Part shown: in pieces, positions 51,056 to 58,673 of the stretch
How the letters are laid out: every line of letters starts with the position of its first letter
Numbering within the stretch: the first letter of the stretch is position 1
Program-made: the position numbers and the translations under genes
Assembly (NCBI GenBank): GCA_903885795.1
Contig: CAISJV010000032.1
Span: 62,001-126,000 of the forward strand
Direction of reading: 5' to 3'
DNA length: 64,000 nucleotides
Source: an uncultured delta proteobacterium
GTDB taxonomy: Bacteria > Desulfobacterota > Syntrophia > Syntrophales > UBA8958
Notes under the pieces: model-generated
Told to the model about the DNA's origin: nothing
What the model saw: the letters and a program-made list of their open reading frames with translations, nothing else
Database searches by the model: none

Positions 51056-51768
51056 CAGTTCTTGCTGAAAGACATCTCTCCTATGTAGCCTTCGGCATTA
51101 CTTCTGGTATTCTGGGAATTGATGTAAAAACGGACTCCATGGGTCGCCCCCATGGGTTCTCCTCCATGGATATCCCGGAAAATCCGCTTATAGTCTTCAT
51201 AGACATTTCTCTTCTCGGTGTACCAGTTCCCCAGATGGTCGGTTTTGTTACGGAGGACGAGGTAACGTATCCTCTTCAGGAAGGGCTTCGGGCTCCGGGT
51301 CGACAGGCCCTTCGGGGCTTCGTTGTCCCAGATATAAGTCAGAATCGGGGTATTGAGTTTTTCAGGGAAAACTGTGGAGGGAAAAACCACATAGACCTGC
51401 AGGGCCTGATCGTCCGTTGCGGATTTGCGAACGTCCCCTCCCTGGGGAAGTTTTGTCGCCCGCCATGTCCAATTAAGATAGGGATACTCCTTGAGATCAA
51501 CCCGCACGGTCCTTTCGATACCGAATCCCGAACGGGGATCACTTATCATCCTGACATAATAGGCATCTCCCGCCCTGACCAGATTTATATTCGGCGTGCC
51601 GCTGTGCTTCATCAGGGTCCAGCCTTCCGGGACGCCATTGACCAACTGCGGTGATCTATATTTAGCCACCACGACTGATTCTTCCAAGATGGGAAAGCTA
51701 TCTTCCGCTGATATGACGACCGTAAGAAGTACCAAGAATATTATAGATAAAAGCCTTTTATTGAACAT
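51055..51768 (-). CDS. DUF3047 periplasmic protein
   Basis: 237 aa with a signal peptide (about 1-21, FLVLLTVVISA). The DUF3047 core is visible: GWTLMKHSGTPNINLVRAGDAYYVRMIS (about 49-76), LNWTWRATKLP (about 100), DDQALQVYVVFP (about 120) and the C-terminal GVRFYINSQNTRSNAEGYIG. The fold is a carbohydrate-binding-like sandwich; substrate unknown. The start is chosen at MFNKRLL, where a GCAGGA lies close; five residues more (51783) are possible. It is placed ahead of the AsmA-like gene, with a 1-nt overlap. Both may act in envelope maintenance. Confidence 0.85.
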   Translation of the reverse strand: MFNKRLLSIIFLVLLTVVISAEDSFPILEESVVVAKYRSPQLVNGVPEGWTLMKHSGTPNINLVRAGDAYYVRMISDPRSGFGIERTVRVDLKEYPYLNWTWRATKLPQGGDVRKSATDDQALQVYVVFPSTVFPEKLNTPILTYIWDNEAPKGLSTRSPKPFLKRIRYLVLRNKTDHLGNWYTEKRNVYEDYKRIFRDIHGGEPMGATHGVRFYINSQNTRSNAEGYIGEMSFSKN

Positions 51769-51823
51769 TTTTCCTGCATCCATATATGATGAGCTCGTAA
51801 AGAGTCAAAAAATGACCATAATC

Positions 51824-51948
51824 GACGGCTTCGTAAAAAGATTCGCAGGCAAGGCGCGCAAATCCTGAAGAATGAGGCGTACTTGGCGTACGCCGCAGTG
51901 ATGAAGGATGCAGCGCAACGCAGCATCCGAACTTTTTACGAAGCCGTC
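51824..51948. repeat. MITE-like element with perfect 17-bp terminal inverted repeats
   Basis: GACGGCTTCGTAAAAAG (51824-51840) and CTTTTTACGAAGCCGTC (51932-51948) are exact inverted copies bounding a 125-bp unit. Two further hairpins lie inside: GGCGTAC/GTACGCC (51876-51882/51888-51894) and GGATGC/GCATCC (51906-51911/51923-51928). There is no room for a transposase, and no clear target duplication is seen. It sits between pyrE and DUF3047 on a shared transcript. Confidence 0.85.
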
Positions 51949-51989
51949 ATATCCGGATTCCGGTGCTGCCTCTACCTCAGACCAAACGG

Positions 51990-52568
51990 TCACGCAAGAT
52001 CTTTTTTATAGACAGCCATAATTTCTGATCTTGTCACCACGGCATCTACCCTGGGAATACGGAGCAGGATGTTCTCTCTTCCACCTTCTTCACGATCGAT
52101 GAGGGCGATCACCCGATCAATGACCAGTCCCGCCTCTTTTGCTCTTTCTATGGCTGTAATCGTGGAGCCTCCGGTCGTGATGACGTCATCGAGGATCACC
52201 ACCCGTTCCCCACTCTGGACGCCCCCCTCGAGGGCACTCTTTGTTCCGTGGTCTTTCACATCTTTGCGGACAATAAAGGCCTTGATGGGTTTTCCCTGCT
52301 GATAGGAAATCACGGCCAGGGCGTTGGCCAGTGCATCCGCACCCAGGGTCAGGCCGCCGGCGGCGGTGACATCGGCAGCGGCAAGCATCTGAAATAGGAT
52401 TCCCCCGATGAGGTTCATCCCTTCGGGATCGAGGGTCGTGGGTTTGCAGTTGAAGTAGAAGTTGCTCGTTTTCCCCGAGGCAAGGGTAAAGGGTGGATTA
52501 TCACGGTATTGAAACGACTTGTCGATGATAATCTCGATGAGGCGGGCTTTCATTTTATCTATTGTCAT
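51990..52568 (-). CDS. pyrE: Orotate phosphoribosyltransferase
   Basis: Converts orotate and PRPP to OMP in de novo pyrimidine synthesis. The 192-aa product has the PRPP loop VVILDDVITTGGS (about 122-134) and the substrate region FTLASGKTSNFYFNCK (about 27-42); Lys/Arg near IVRKDVKDHGTK supply the flexible loop. It lies 24 bp after metH in the same direction. Cotranscription with metH is likely but unusual. pyrF is not adjacent. Confidence 0.95.
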   Translation of the reverse strand: MTIDKMKARLIEIIIDKSFQYRDNPPFTLASGKTSNFYFNCKPTTLDPEGMNLIGGILFQMLAAADVTAAGGLTLGADALANALAVISYQQGKPIKAFIVRKDVKDHGTKSALEGGVQSGERVVILDDVITTGGSTITAIERAKEAGLVIDRVIALIDREEGGRENILLRIPRVDAVVTRSEIMAVYKKDLA

Positions 52569-52591
52569 GGCAGTATTAGCTCTCCAAATTT

Positions 52592-55030
52592 TTATTTCCC
52601 TTTGTGATGGCAGGACGTCATGAGATTTTTTAACAGCTTTTCTAAGACCCGCACCGCCTCGACGCCGTCCCGGGCATAGGCCGCCCCCAGGGACGTCGCG
52701 TAGGCGTCTGTTACGACGGCGCCGCCCAGGATAAAAGGCGTTTTCAATCCTTCCCGGCGGGCCAGCTCCATAACGTCCTTCATGGCGATCATCGTCGTGG
52801 TCATCAGGGCCGACAGTCCGACCACATCGGGCTTGAATTTTTTCATATGCTCGATAACGGTCTTGGTCGCTACATCCTTCCCCAGGTCAATAACTTCATA
52901 TCCGTAGTTTCTCAGCATCAGGGCGACAATATTCTTCCCGATGTCGTGGATATCGCCCTGAACCGTCGCCAGGAGGATGACCCCCTTGCTTGTTCCCCTG
53001 GATTTTGCGGCCCGCAGCAGGGGCTCCAGATGGTCAAGGCCCTTCTTCATCGCCTCGGCGCTGGCAATCAACTGGGGAAGAAAATAGGTTTTCTGCTCAT
53101 AAAGCTCCCCCACCTTGAGGATGGCCGGGATCATGAATTCCTCGACAATCCGGGCGGCAGACAGGCCGGCGTCGCTTTTCAGGAGCCCCGCGATGAGACC
53201 GACGATATCATCGCGATTACCGGCGAGGATCGCCTGATTAACCTGTTCGGAGGGGGTAAGTGGCGCTCCTCCGGCAGGTTTCTTTTCGGTTTTCTCCCCG
53301 TCCCGGAAAGATTCGATATAGATCGCCGCCCCCTGGTCTTTTCCCAGAAAGACGTCTGACGCCTTTTTCATCGCCGTCAATTCCAGATTGGCGGGATTGA
53401 CAATAGCCACGGTCAGCCCCGCGGCCTGGGCCATGGTCAGAAAGGCGGCATTCAACCATTTCCGCTCCGGCATTCCGAAGGACACGTTGGAAACTCCCAG
53501 CACCGTCCGGCAGCCGAAGGACCGGGAACACCAGGAGACGGTTTTCAAGGTCTCGATCGGGGCGTCGGGATTGGCGGCAACGGTCATCACTAGTCCGTCA
53601 ACAATGATGTCTTCCTTGGTAAAACCATGGCGCCGCGCCGCCCGATAAACGTCCCGGACAACCCTGCTGCGCCCCACGGCCGTCTCCGGAATCTCTCCGT
53701 CGAGGAGGGGGAGAAGAATGAACATGGCCCCGTATCGCGCCGCCAGGGGCAGGAGTTTCTCCATCTTTTCCCGTTCCCCGGAAATGGAATTGAGGAGGGC
53801 GCGTCCCGGATAGAGTCGCAGGGCCGCCTCGATGGTATCCACCTTGGGAGAGTCGATCACCAAGGGAAGGCCCGTTGTTCCGGCCAGGGCGCGGAGGAGG
53901 GATTTCATTGCCAGAGGCTCATCAATTCCGGGTACGCCGACATTCACATCGAGGAGATCCGCCCCTTGGTCTTCCTGCTCCCTGGACATTTGCCGCACCA
54001 GTGATGTCTTGCCTTCCCGTAATTCCTGCTGGAGGGCCTTCTTGCCCGTGGGATTGATCCGTTCGCCAATAACAAAGAGGGGCTTGTCGCGATCGAGGAT
54101 GACGTGCCCCCGGGCGGAACTCAGGGCAGCCAGGGATTTTCTTCGCGGCGGTATAGGTGGCGTTACCTCCAGGGCTCGTTTCAGCGCGCCGATATGATCC
54201 GGCGTCGTTCCGCAGCACCCACCCAGGAAATTTACGCCGACCGCGGCAAAAGGTTTGCTGAAGGCGCCAAAGGCGCGGGCATCCATGTCAAAAGTTGTGG
54301 TCTTCCCCACCAGACGGGGAATCCCTGCGTTGGGCTTGGCCGCCAGGGGGACGGTGGCGTAAGGCTTCATCGCCCCGATCCATTCCATCATTGCCTCGGG
54401 TCCCGCCGAGCAGTTGCAGCCCACGGCATCGGCCCCGAGACTCTGGAGGGTAATGAGGGCCGTAACCGGGTCCGTACCATTCAGGGTGCGTCCATCCGGT
54501 TCGTAGGTCATCGTGACGATGGTGAAATAGTCGCCCGTTTCCTTTATCGCCAGGAGGGCTGCCCTTGCTTCCTGGATGTCCATCATGGTCTCGATGACAA
54601 AGAGATCCACGCCCCCGGCCACAAGCCCCGCCACCTGTTCTTTGAAAATCGCCACAGCTTCTTCAAAGGGAAGGTCGCCAAAGGGCTCGACAAACCGGCC
54701 GGTAGGACCGATATCCCCCGCCACCAGAACGCCGGTCCCAACGGCCTGCCGGGAAAGAACGGTCAGTTTGCGGTTTATTTCTTTAACGTCGGTGATACCA
54801 TATTCCGACAACTTCAGTCGGTTGCCCCCAAAGGTGCAGGTGTAAACCATATCCGCACCTGCCTCCCGGTATCCCCGCTGGACCGCCGTGATTACTTCCG
54901 GATTTTCCGTGCACCACCGCTCGGGACAGACACCGGCAGGCATGCCCCGCTTCTGAAGCTCTGTTCCTGTGGCGCCGTCAAGAATGAGTATCTTTTTCTT
55001 GAGTAATTCCTTTACCCTGCCTTTATTCAA
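52592..55030 (-). CDS. metH: B12-dependent methionine synthase lacking reactivation domain
   Basis: Transfers methyl from methyltetrahydrofolate to homocysteine via methylcobalamin. 812 aa: homocysteine module (1-300) with zinc Cys in GCNCSAGPE and GGCCGTTP; pterin module (about 320-560, FVIGERINPTGKKALQQEL); cobalamin cap (about 590-675) and B12 Rossmann domain with DIHDIGK (lower-ligand His near 696). The fourth (reactivation) module of E. coli MetH (1227 aa) is absent and is encoded just upstream as a separate gene. The start is TTG at 55030, backed by AGGAGA 8 nt upstream. A terminator sits between the two genes. Confidence 0.93.
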   Translation of the reverse strand: MNKGRVKELLKKKILILDGATGTELQKRGMPAGVCPERWCTENPEVITAVQRGYREAGADMVYTCTFGGNRLKLSEYGITDVKEINRKLTVLSRQAVGTGVLVAGDIGPTGRFVEPFGDLPFEEAVAIFKEQVAGLVAGGVDLFVIETMMDIQEARAALLAIKETGDYFTIVTMTYEPDGRTLNGTDPVTALITLQSLGADAVGCNCSAGPEAMMEWIGAMKPYATVPLAAKPNAGIPRLVGKTTTFDMDARAFGAFSKPFAAVGVNFLGGCCGTTPDHIGALKRALEVTPPIPPRRKSLAALSSARGHVILDRDKPLFVIGERINPTGKKALQQELREGKTSLVRQMSREQEDQGADLLDVNVGVPGIDEPLAMKSLLRALAGTTGLPLVIDSPKVDTIEAALRLYPGRALLNSISGEREKMEKLLPLAARYGAMFILLPLLDGEIPETAVGRSRVVRDVYRAARRHGFTKEDIIVDGLVMTVAANPDAPIETLKTVSWCSRSFGCRTVLGVSNVSFGMPERKWLNAAFLTMAQAAGLTVAIVNPANLELTAMKKASDVFLGKDQGAAIYIESFRDGEKTEKKPAGGAPLTPSEQVNQAILAGNRDDIVGLIAGLLKSDAGLSAARIVEEFMIPAILKVGELYEQKTYFLPQLIASAEAMKKGLDHLEPLLRAAKSRGTSKGVILLATVQGDIHDIGKNIVALMLRNYGYEVIDLGKDVATKTVIEHMKKFKPDVVGLSALMTTTMIAMKDVMELARREGLKTPFILGGAVVTDAYATSLGAAYARDGVEAVRVLEKLLKNLMTSCHHKGK

Positions 55031-55118
55031 AGTAACTCTCCTGATGAAACTGTTGATTTACAAATCGTATGGTCACATGGACGGGAAGTCTTATAACATG
55101 CAGGGCTCAAATGACAAC

Positions 55119-55142
55119 AAAAAAACCGCGCCCCGCCGTTTT
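55119..55142 (-). terminator. Intrinsic terminator ahead of metH
   Basis: On the minus strand AAAAC-g-GCG, loop GGG, CGC-g-GTTTT, then TTT. It lies 70 bp beyond the reactivation-domain gene and 89 bp before the metH start. It can end the first transcript, or act as an attenuator if metH is read from upstream. Confidence 0.7.
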
Positions 55143-55211
55143 CAGTAATCATTGTGTCAGTAATGGGAATTGAGGTTTATGTGGAGATACGTTCGCCGAA
55201 TCCCCTGCTCC

Positions 55212-55835
55212 CTATACAGATGTAATTATTCCCGTAACGGCGGTTACTGATTTCTCCGGAACAAGAAGGCAACTCTCCGTGATCGTTACATTAAAACTGT
55301 CCATTTGCAGGAGCCGGTGTATAAGTCGCTGGTTTTCCAGGGCAAAGTCACCGTAACCAGATGAGAAACGGCTGTTTAAAAGCGTTTTTCCTTCCCGTCG
55401 GAGGGATTGCCGGAAGTAGCCCATAATCCAGTCGAGACCTGCATCAACAACCTCACTGGCCGTAGCATCCAGAACCACACCCCGGGTCACATTCCGACCA
55501 CCTATGTCGGCCTGTATGGCCTCCATGATGGTCGTTCCCGCCGTCGCCCCCATGAGGATGATTTCGCGGGCATCCTTGAGGAACCGGGCCAGTTTCCGGC
55601 TTACAAAGGCGTTCCCCTCCGGCAGGCTGATAAGAGCCGACCCTTCAACTTCGATCGGCAGGCGCAGGGAGCTTCCCTTCAATTGCAGCATGGCCACAGC
55701 ATCAGCAATATAGCCTTCCACTTCCTGCCGCTGCCCGGGGCTGATCCGGGTGGATTCCTTTCGATAACCGAGGCGCCTGTAGATCGCAGGGCGGGGCAAA
55801 GTAACAGGGATGGATTCAAAAAACAAAGGTGTCAT
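55212..55835 (-). CDS. Stand-alone methionine synthase reactivation domain protein
   Basis: About 207 aa. The signature RFSSGYGDFALENQRLI (about 155-171) and LVPEKSVTAVTGI near the C-terminus match the activation domain that binds SAM and cob(II)alamin when MetH is oxidised. LMGATAGTTI (about 93) is a glycine-rich segment. Stand-alone versions occur in anaerobes with shortened MetH, as seen next door. The start is set at MTPLFFESIP by AAAGGA 8 nt upstream; 11 further codons are possible. It belongs functionally with the metH gene 182 bp downstream. Confidence 0.85.
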   Translation of the reverse strand: MTPLFFESIPVTLPRPAIYRRLGYRKESTRISPGQRQEVEGYIADAVAMLQLKGSSLRLPIEVEGSALISLPEGNAFVSRKLARFLKDAREIILMGATAGTTIMEAIQADIGGRNVTRGVVLDATASEVVDAGLDWIMGYFRQSLRREGKTLLNSRFSSGYGDFALENQRLIHRLLQMDSFNVTITESCLLVPEKSVTAVTGIITSV

Positions 55836-56185
55836 GAAACATATCCTTTGGTCAAAGGCGACCGACATTCAGAAAGCATGTAAATTCAATATTCATCAGA
55901 CATATGCACCCTTATTATCTTTCAGGTTGTGACAATTATTACACTTCATCCAGCATCAAATGACAATTTTATATTGTGGCTTTCCGATTGAACTCAAGCA
56001 TTTTCTTCAAGGGTGACGGTTTGTGGACTACAGCTATACGTTTTTGCATGGATGGATAATTACGCTATCAAGCTTCCGCAGGGGTTTCAACCCGTACTTT
56101 GCAAAATCGATCAATGACAATATGCAATACGTTAGTGATTGCAGGACAGTAACTTGCTTAAATACTCCCCCAGAACAACGACGGG
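55836..56185. other. Intergenic region upstream of the MetH-activation gene
   Basis: 350 bp, A+T-rich. No SAM or cobalamin riboswitch core was seen. A TTGTGACAAT...TTACAC imperfect palindrome lies near 55928-55945. Nothing else is supported. Confidence 0.5.
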
Positions 56186-57745
56186 TTAGGCAGCCAGTTG
56201 CGAGGAATAATATACCTTTAGTGCCTTGACGACATTCTCGTCGAATTTGCTTCCCTTCCCTTCATCCAATATCCTGAACGCCTCTTCTACAGGCATGGCA
56301 TCCCGGTAGTGCCGATTGGTGGTCAGGGCCTCGAATACATCGGCCGCGGCAAGGATTCTCGCCATGAAGGGGATCTGGTTTCCCCGGAGTCCATCGGGGT
56401 AGCCTGTACCGTCCAGCCTTTCATGGTGTGAGGAGGCCACGATCGGAACCTTTCGGTATTTCAACATGAAGGACATCTTGTTCAGGATATTCCTGGTATG
56501 GTTCACATGTTCCTTGATGTGTTCGAATTCCATCTGCGTCAACTGGCCAGGTTTCTTCAGTATGTGATCATCGGTGCCCAGTTTTCCTAAATCATGGAGC
56601 ATTGCGGCCACACCGAGGATATCCATTTCCTCATCCCCAAAGCCAAGGGTGCGCGCTATGCCGATGGAATATTCCGCTACCTTTTGGGAGTGCCCTGCGG
56701 TCATGGTATCTTTGGCGTCGATTGAGGCAGCCAAAACTTCGATCATGCTCTTGAACTGCTTATTATGTTCCTCAAAGAGCAAGGCGTTCTCAATGAAGAT
56801 GGCTATGAAGGAGGAGAGAGACTTCAGGAGCTCCAGGTCGGACCCCGTAAAGATACCCTTATTCTTGTTCATAACCTCGATCACACCGATAATTTCTCCG
56901 ATCTGATTTTTCAGAGGAACACCGAGGATACAGCGGGTAATGTAACCCGTCCGTTCATCAACAGTCTTATCAAAGCGCGGGTCTGCATAAGCATCAGGAA
57001 TGATCAGATCCTGGCCGGTGACGGCAATCAGTCCGGCTATCCCCAGATTCAGGCTGAGCTGGATATTCCAGCCCTGTATCTTCTCGGCAATGATGGATCG
57101 CAGTTCCCCTTTATCTCTGTCCAACATGAAAAGGGCGCAGCGCTCACAGTTCAATGCCTTTCGCAGGACATATACCTGAGACTTGGCTCTTTTTTCGTCC
57201 GCGGGACTCGAAAAATCGATCTTTGCGAGCTTGGCAGCTGTTTTCATGACTTTTTGCTCGTCTTGCGCCGTAAAGACACCGGTTCTTTTAGTAAGGAGTT
57301 CCAGCGCCCCGGTCACTTCTTTTCCACTATTGAAGATGGGCGCACATAGGACGCTTTCGGTATGGAAACCAGTCTGCAGATCGATCTCGGTGTTGAAATA
57401 GGGGTCTTCATAGGCAGAGGCCACGTTAATGAGCTTTCCGGTCAGGACACAGGCGCCCACAATACCCATTTTGAGCCCGATATAAATTCTGTCTTCTCCC
57501 ATTCCTTCGGCAAATTTCGTCCAGAGCTGCCTTCTTTCGAGGTCTACCAGAAACAACGTGGCCCGGTCGGCATCCAGGAATTTTGAGATTTCCACCATGA
57601 TCAGAGGGAGTAATTTGTCGATGTTCCTCTCTGCGCGGAGGGTGTTACCGATTTCATAGATCTTCCTTAATTGCTCATTTTCAGAAGACAGGGCTCGATT
57701 TTTTTCCTGAATCGCATGAAACTCCCGAGATGATCCCGTTTTCAT
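56186..57745 (-). CDS. GAF-GAF-HD-GYP cyclic-di-GMP phosphodiesterase
   Basis: 519 aa. A short coiled N-terminus precedes GAF domains at about 28-170 and 190-320. The HD-GYP domain (about 335-515) has HD at about 382 (MLHDLGK) and the HHE...GYP motif near 440 (HHERLDGTGYPDG), which indicates an active metal-dependent phosphodiesterase for c-di-GMP. No receiver or transmembrane part is seen, so it is a cytoplasmic small-molecule-sensing enzyme. It stands alone between intergenic regions of about 350-384 bp. The ATG lacks a strong ribosome site. Confidence 0.93.
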   Translation of the reverse strand: MKTGSSREFHAIQEKNRALSSENEQLRKIYEIGNTLRAERNIDKLLPLIMVEISKFLDADRATLFLVDLERRQLWTKFAEGMGEDRIYIGLKMGIVGACVLTGKLINVASAYEDPYFNTEIDLQTGFHTESVLCAPIFNSGKEVTGALELLTKRTGVFTAQDEQKVMKTAAKLAKIDFSSPADEKRAKSQVYVLRKALNCERCALFMLDRDKGELRSIIAEKIQGWNIQLSLNLGIAGLIAVTGQDLIIPDAYADPRFDKTVDERTGYITRCILGVPLKNQIGEIIGVIEVMNKNKGIFTGSDLELLKSLSSFIAIFIENALLFEEHNKQFKSMIEVLAASIDAKDTMTAGHSQKVAEYSIGIARTLGFGDEEMDILGVAAMLHDLGKLGTDDHILKKPGQLTQMEFEHIKEHVNHTRNILNKMSFMLKYRKVPIVASSHHERLDGTGYPDGLRGNQIPFMARILAAADVFEALTTNRHYRDAMPVEEAFRILDEGKGSKFDENVVKALKVYYSSQLAA

Positions 57746-58129
57746 ATCCTTTTATCCTTTACACGTTATGCCCCGGCCCATCCTTCAGTCACCATTTCCA
57801 AATTGATATTTCGACTAACTAACCGGACGATGCAGACAGCCCGGCCTCAAGTCAAGAAGGAAAAAGACTAATGTTGTAATTATGACTCGCATATGGCCTC
57901 TTTTGATATTTTCTGAAAGTGTATTGCTTTTGATAGGTTGAAGTATAGGGGGGCTATTTTTGCTTGTCAAGGGATATTATGCATAGAAAAGTGGGGGCTG
58001 GTAATGCCTATGCCATGGGAAGGCTTTGATGTAATACCTTGGATCATTTGAACGAAAATCGCCCAGCAGAGGGAATGGATCGAACATAGTCGCCTCTGCC
58101 AATCAATGAAAAACAGGTCATGGGTCAGG
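57746..58129. other. Intergenic region, 384 bp
   Basis: Contains no convincing gene. A minus-strand open frame (to 57967) has no supporting start or recognisable product. No repeat or RNA fold is evident. Confidence 0.5.
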
Positions 58130-58651
58130 TTAGAGTTCGATCTGGCGGTAGAGCCTTTTGTAGCAAGTGCCGGGTTCGTCCTCCTCCCTGTAAACTTCCA
58201 GGCCCATCTGGTCGTACATGATCTGGGCCGCCGCCTCATTGGGGTCCGTGGAGGTATAAAGCCGGGCGTACTTCCGGTCGCCTCTCTTGGTTGCCTCCAC
58301 CATGGCTCGGTAAGAGAGGGCCATACCGAGCGATTTTCCGCGCGCCTTGGGGTCCACACACATCCAGCCCCCCCAGTAAGCCTCCTCATCGTCCGCTTTT
58401 GTATACAGGCCGACAGTTCCAGTCACTGCCCCGGTTTCTCCGTCCCTGGCTACCCAGTAGCGGACAAAAGGGTATCCCTTCCATTTCAGCAGAAGCCATC
58501 CTACTGAACAGAGACTGGCTGTGAAGAAGAAAAATGGTCGTTCACCTCCCTGCGATTCCCTCGGAAAGACTCTATTCAGGAGATTCAGGGCGGATTGCAG
58601 GTTCTTCCAGGACAGGGGTTCTATGTAAAACGGCTCCGATCCATTCTTCAT
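58130..58651 (-). CDS. GNAT-family N-acetyltransferase
   Basis: 173 aa. GNAT elements are visible: the VTGTVGLYTKAD beta-4 strand, the WMCVDPKARGKSLGMALSYRAM pyrophosphate-binding motif (about 84-105), and LYTSTDPNEAAAQIMYDQMGLEVYREE (motif B, about 127-153). The substrate cannot be predicted. The start is set at 58651 by GGAGG 7 nt upstream; a TTG five codons before is an alternative. It follows the M28 peptidase gene after 22 bp in the same direction, so the two may be cotranscribed. Confidence 0.85.
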   Translation of the reverse strand: MKNGSEPFYIEPLSWKNLQSALNLLNRVFPRESQGGERPFFFFTASLCSVGWLLLKWKGYPFVRYWVARDGETGAVTGTVGLYTKADDEEAYWGGWMCVDPKARGKSLGMALSYRAMVEATKRGDRKYARLYTSTDPNEAAAQIMYDQMGLEVYREEDEPGTCYKRLYRQIEL

Positions 58652-58673
58652 TGTTGTTCCTCCCAATGGTCTA

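Noticed and set aside
54104-55006. A 300-codon plus-strand open frame
   Set aside because: Antisense to metH, whose catalytic motifs are intact; no domain in the shadow frame.
56023-56229. A 68-codon plus-strand frame in the gap before the HD-GYP gene
   Set aside because: No ribosome-binding site, atypical composition and overlap with the HD-GYP 3' end.
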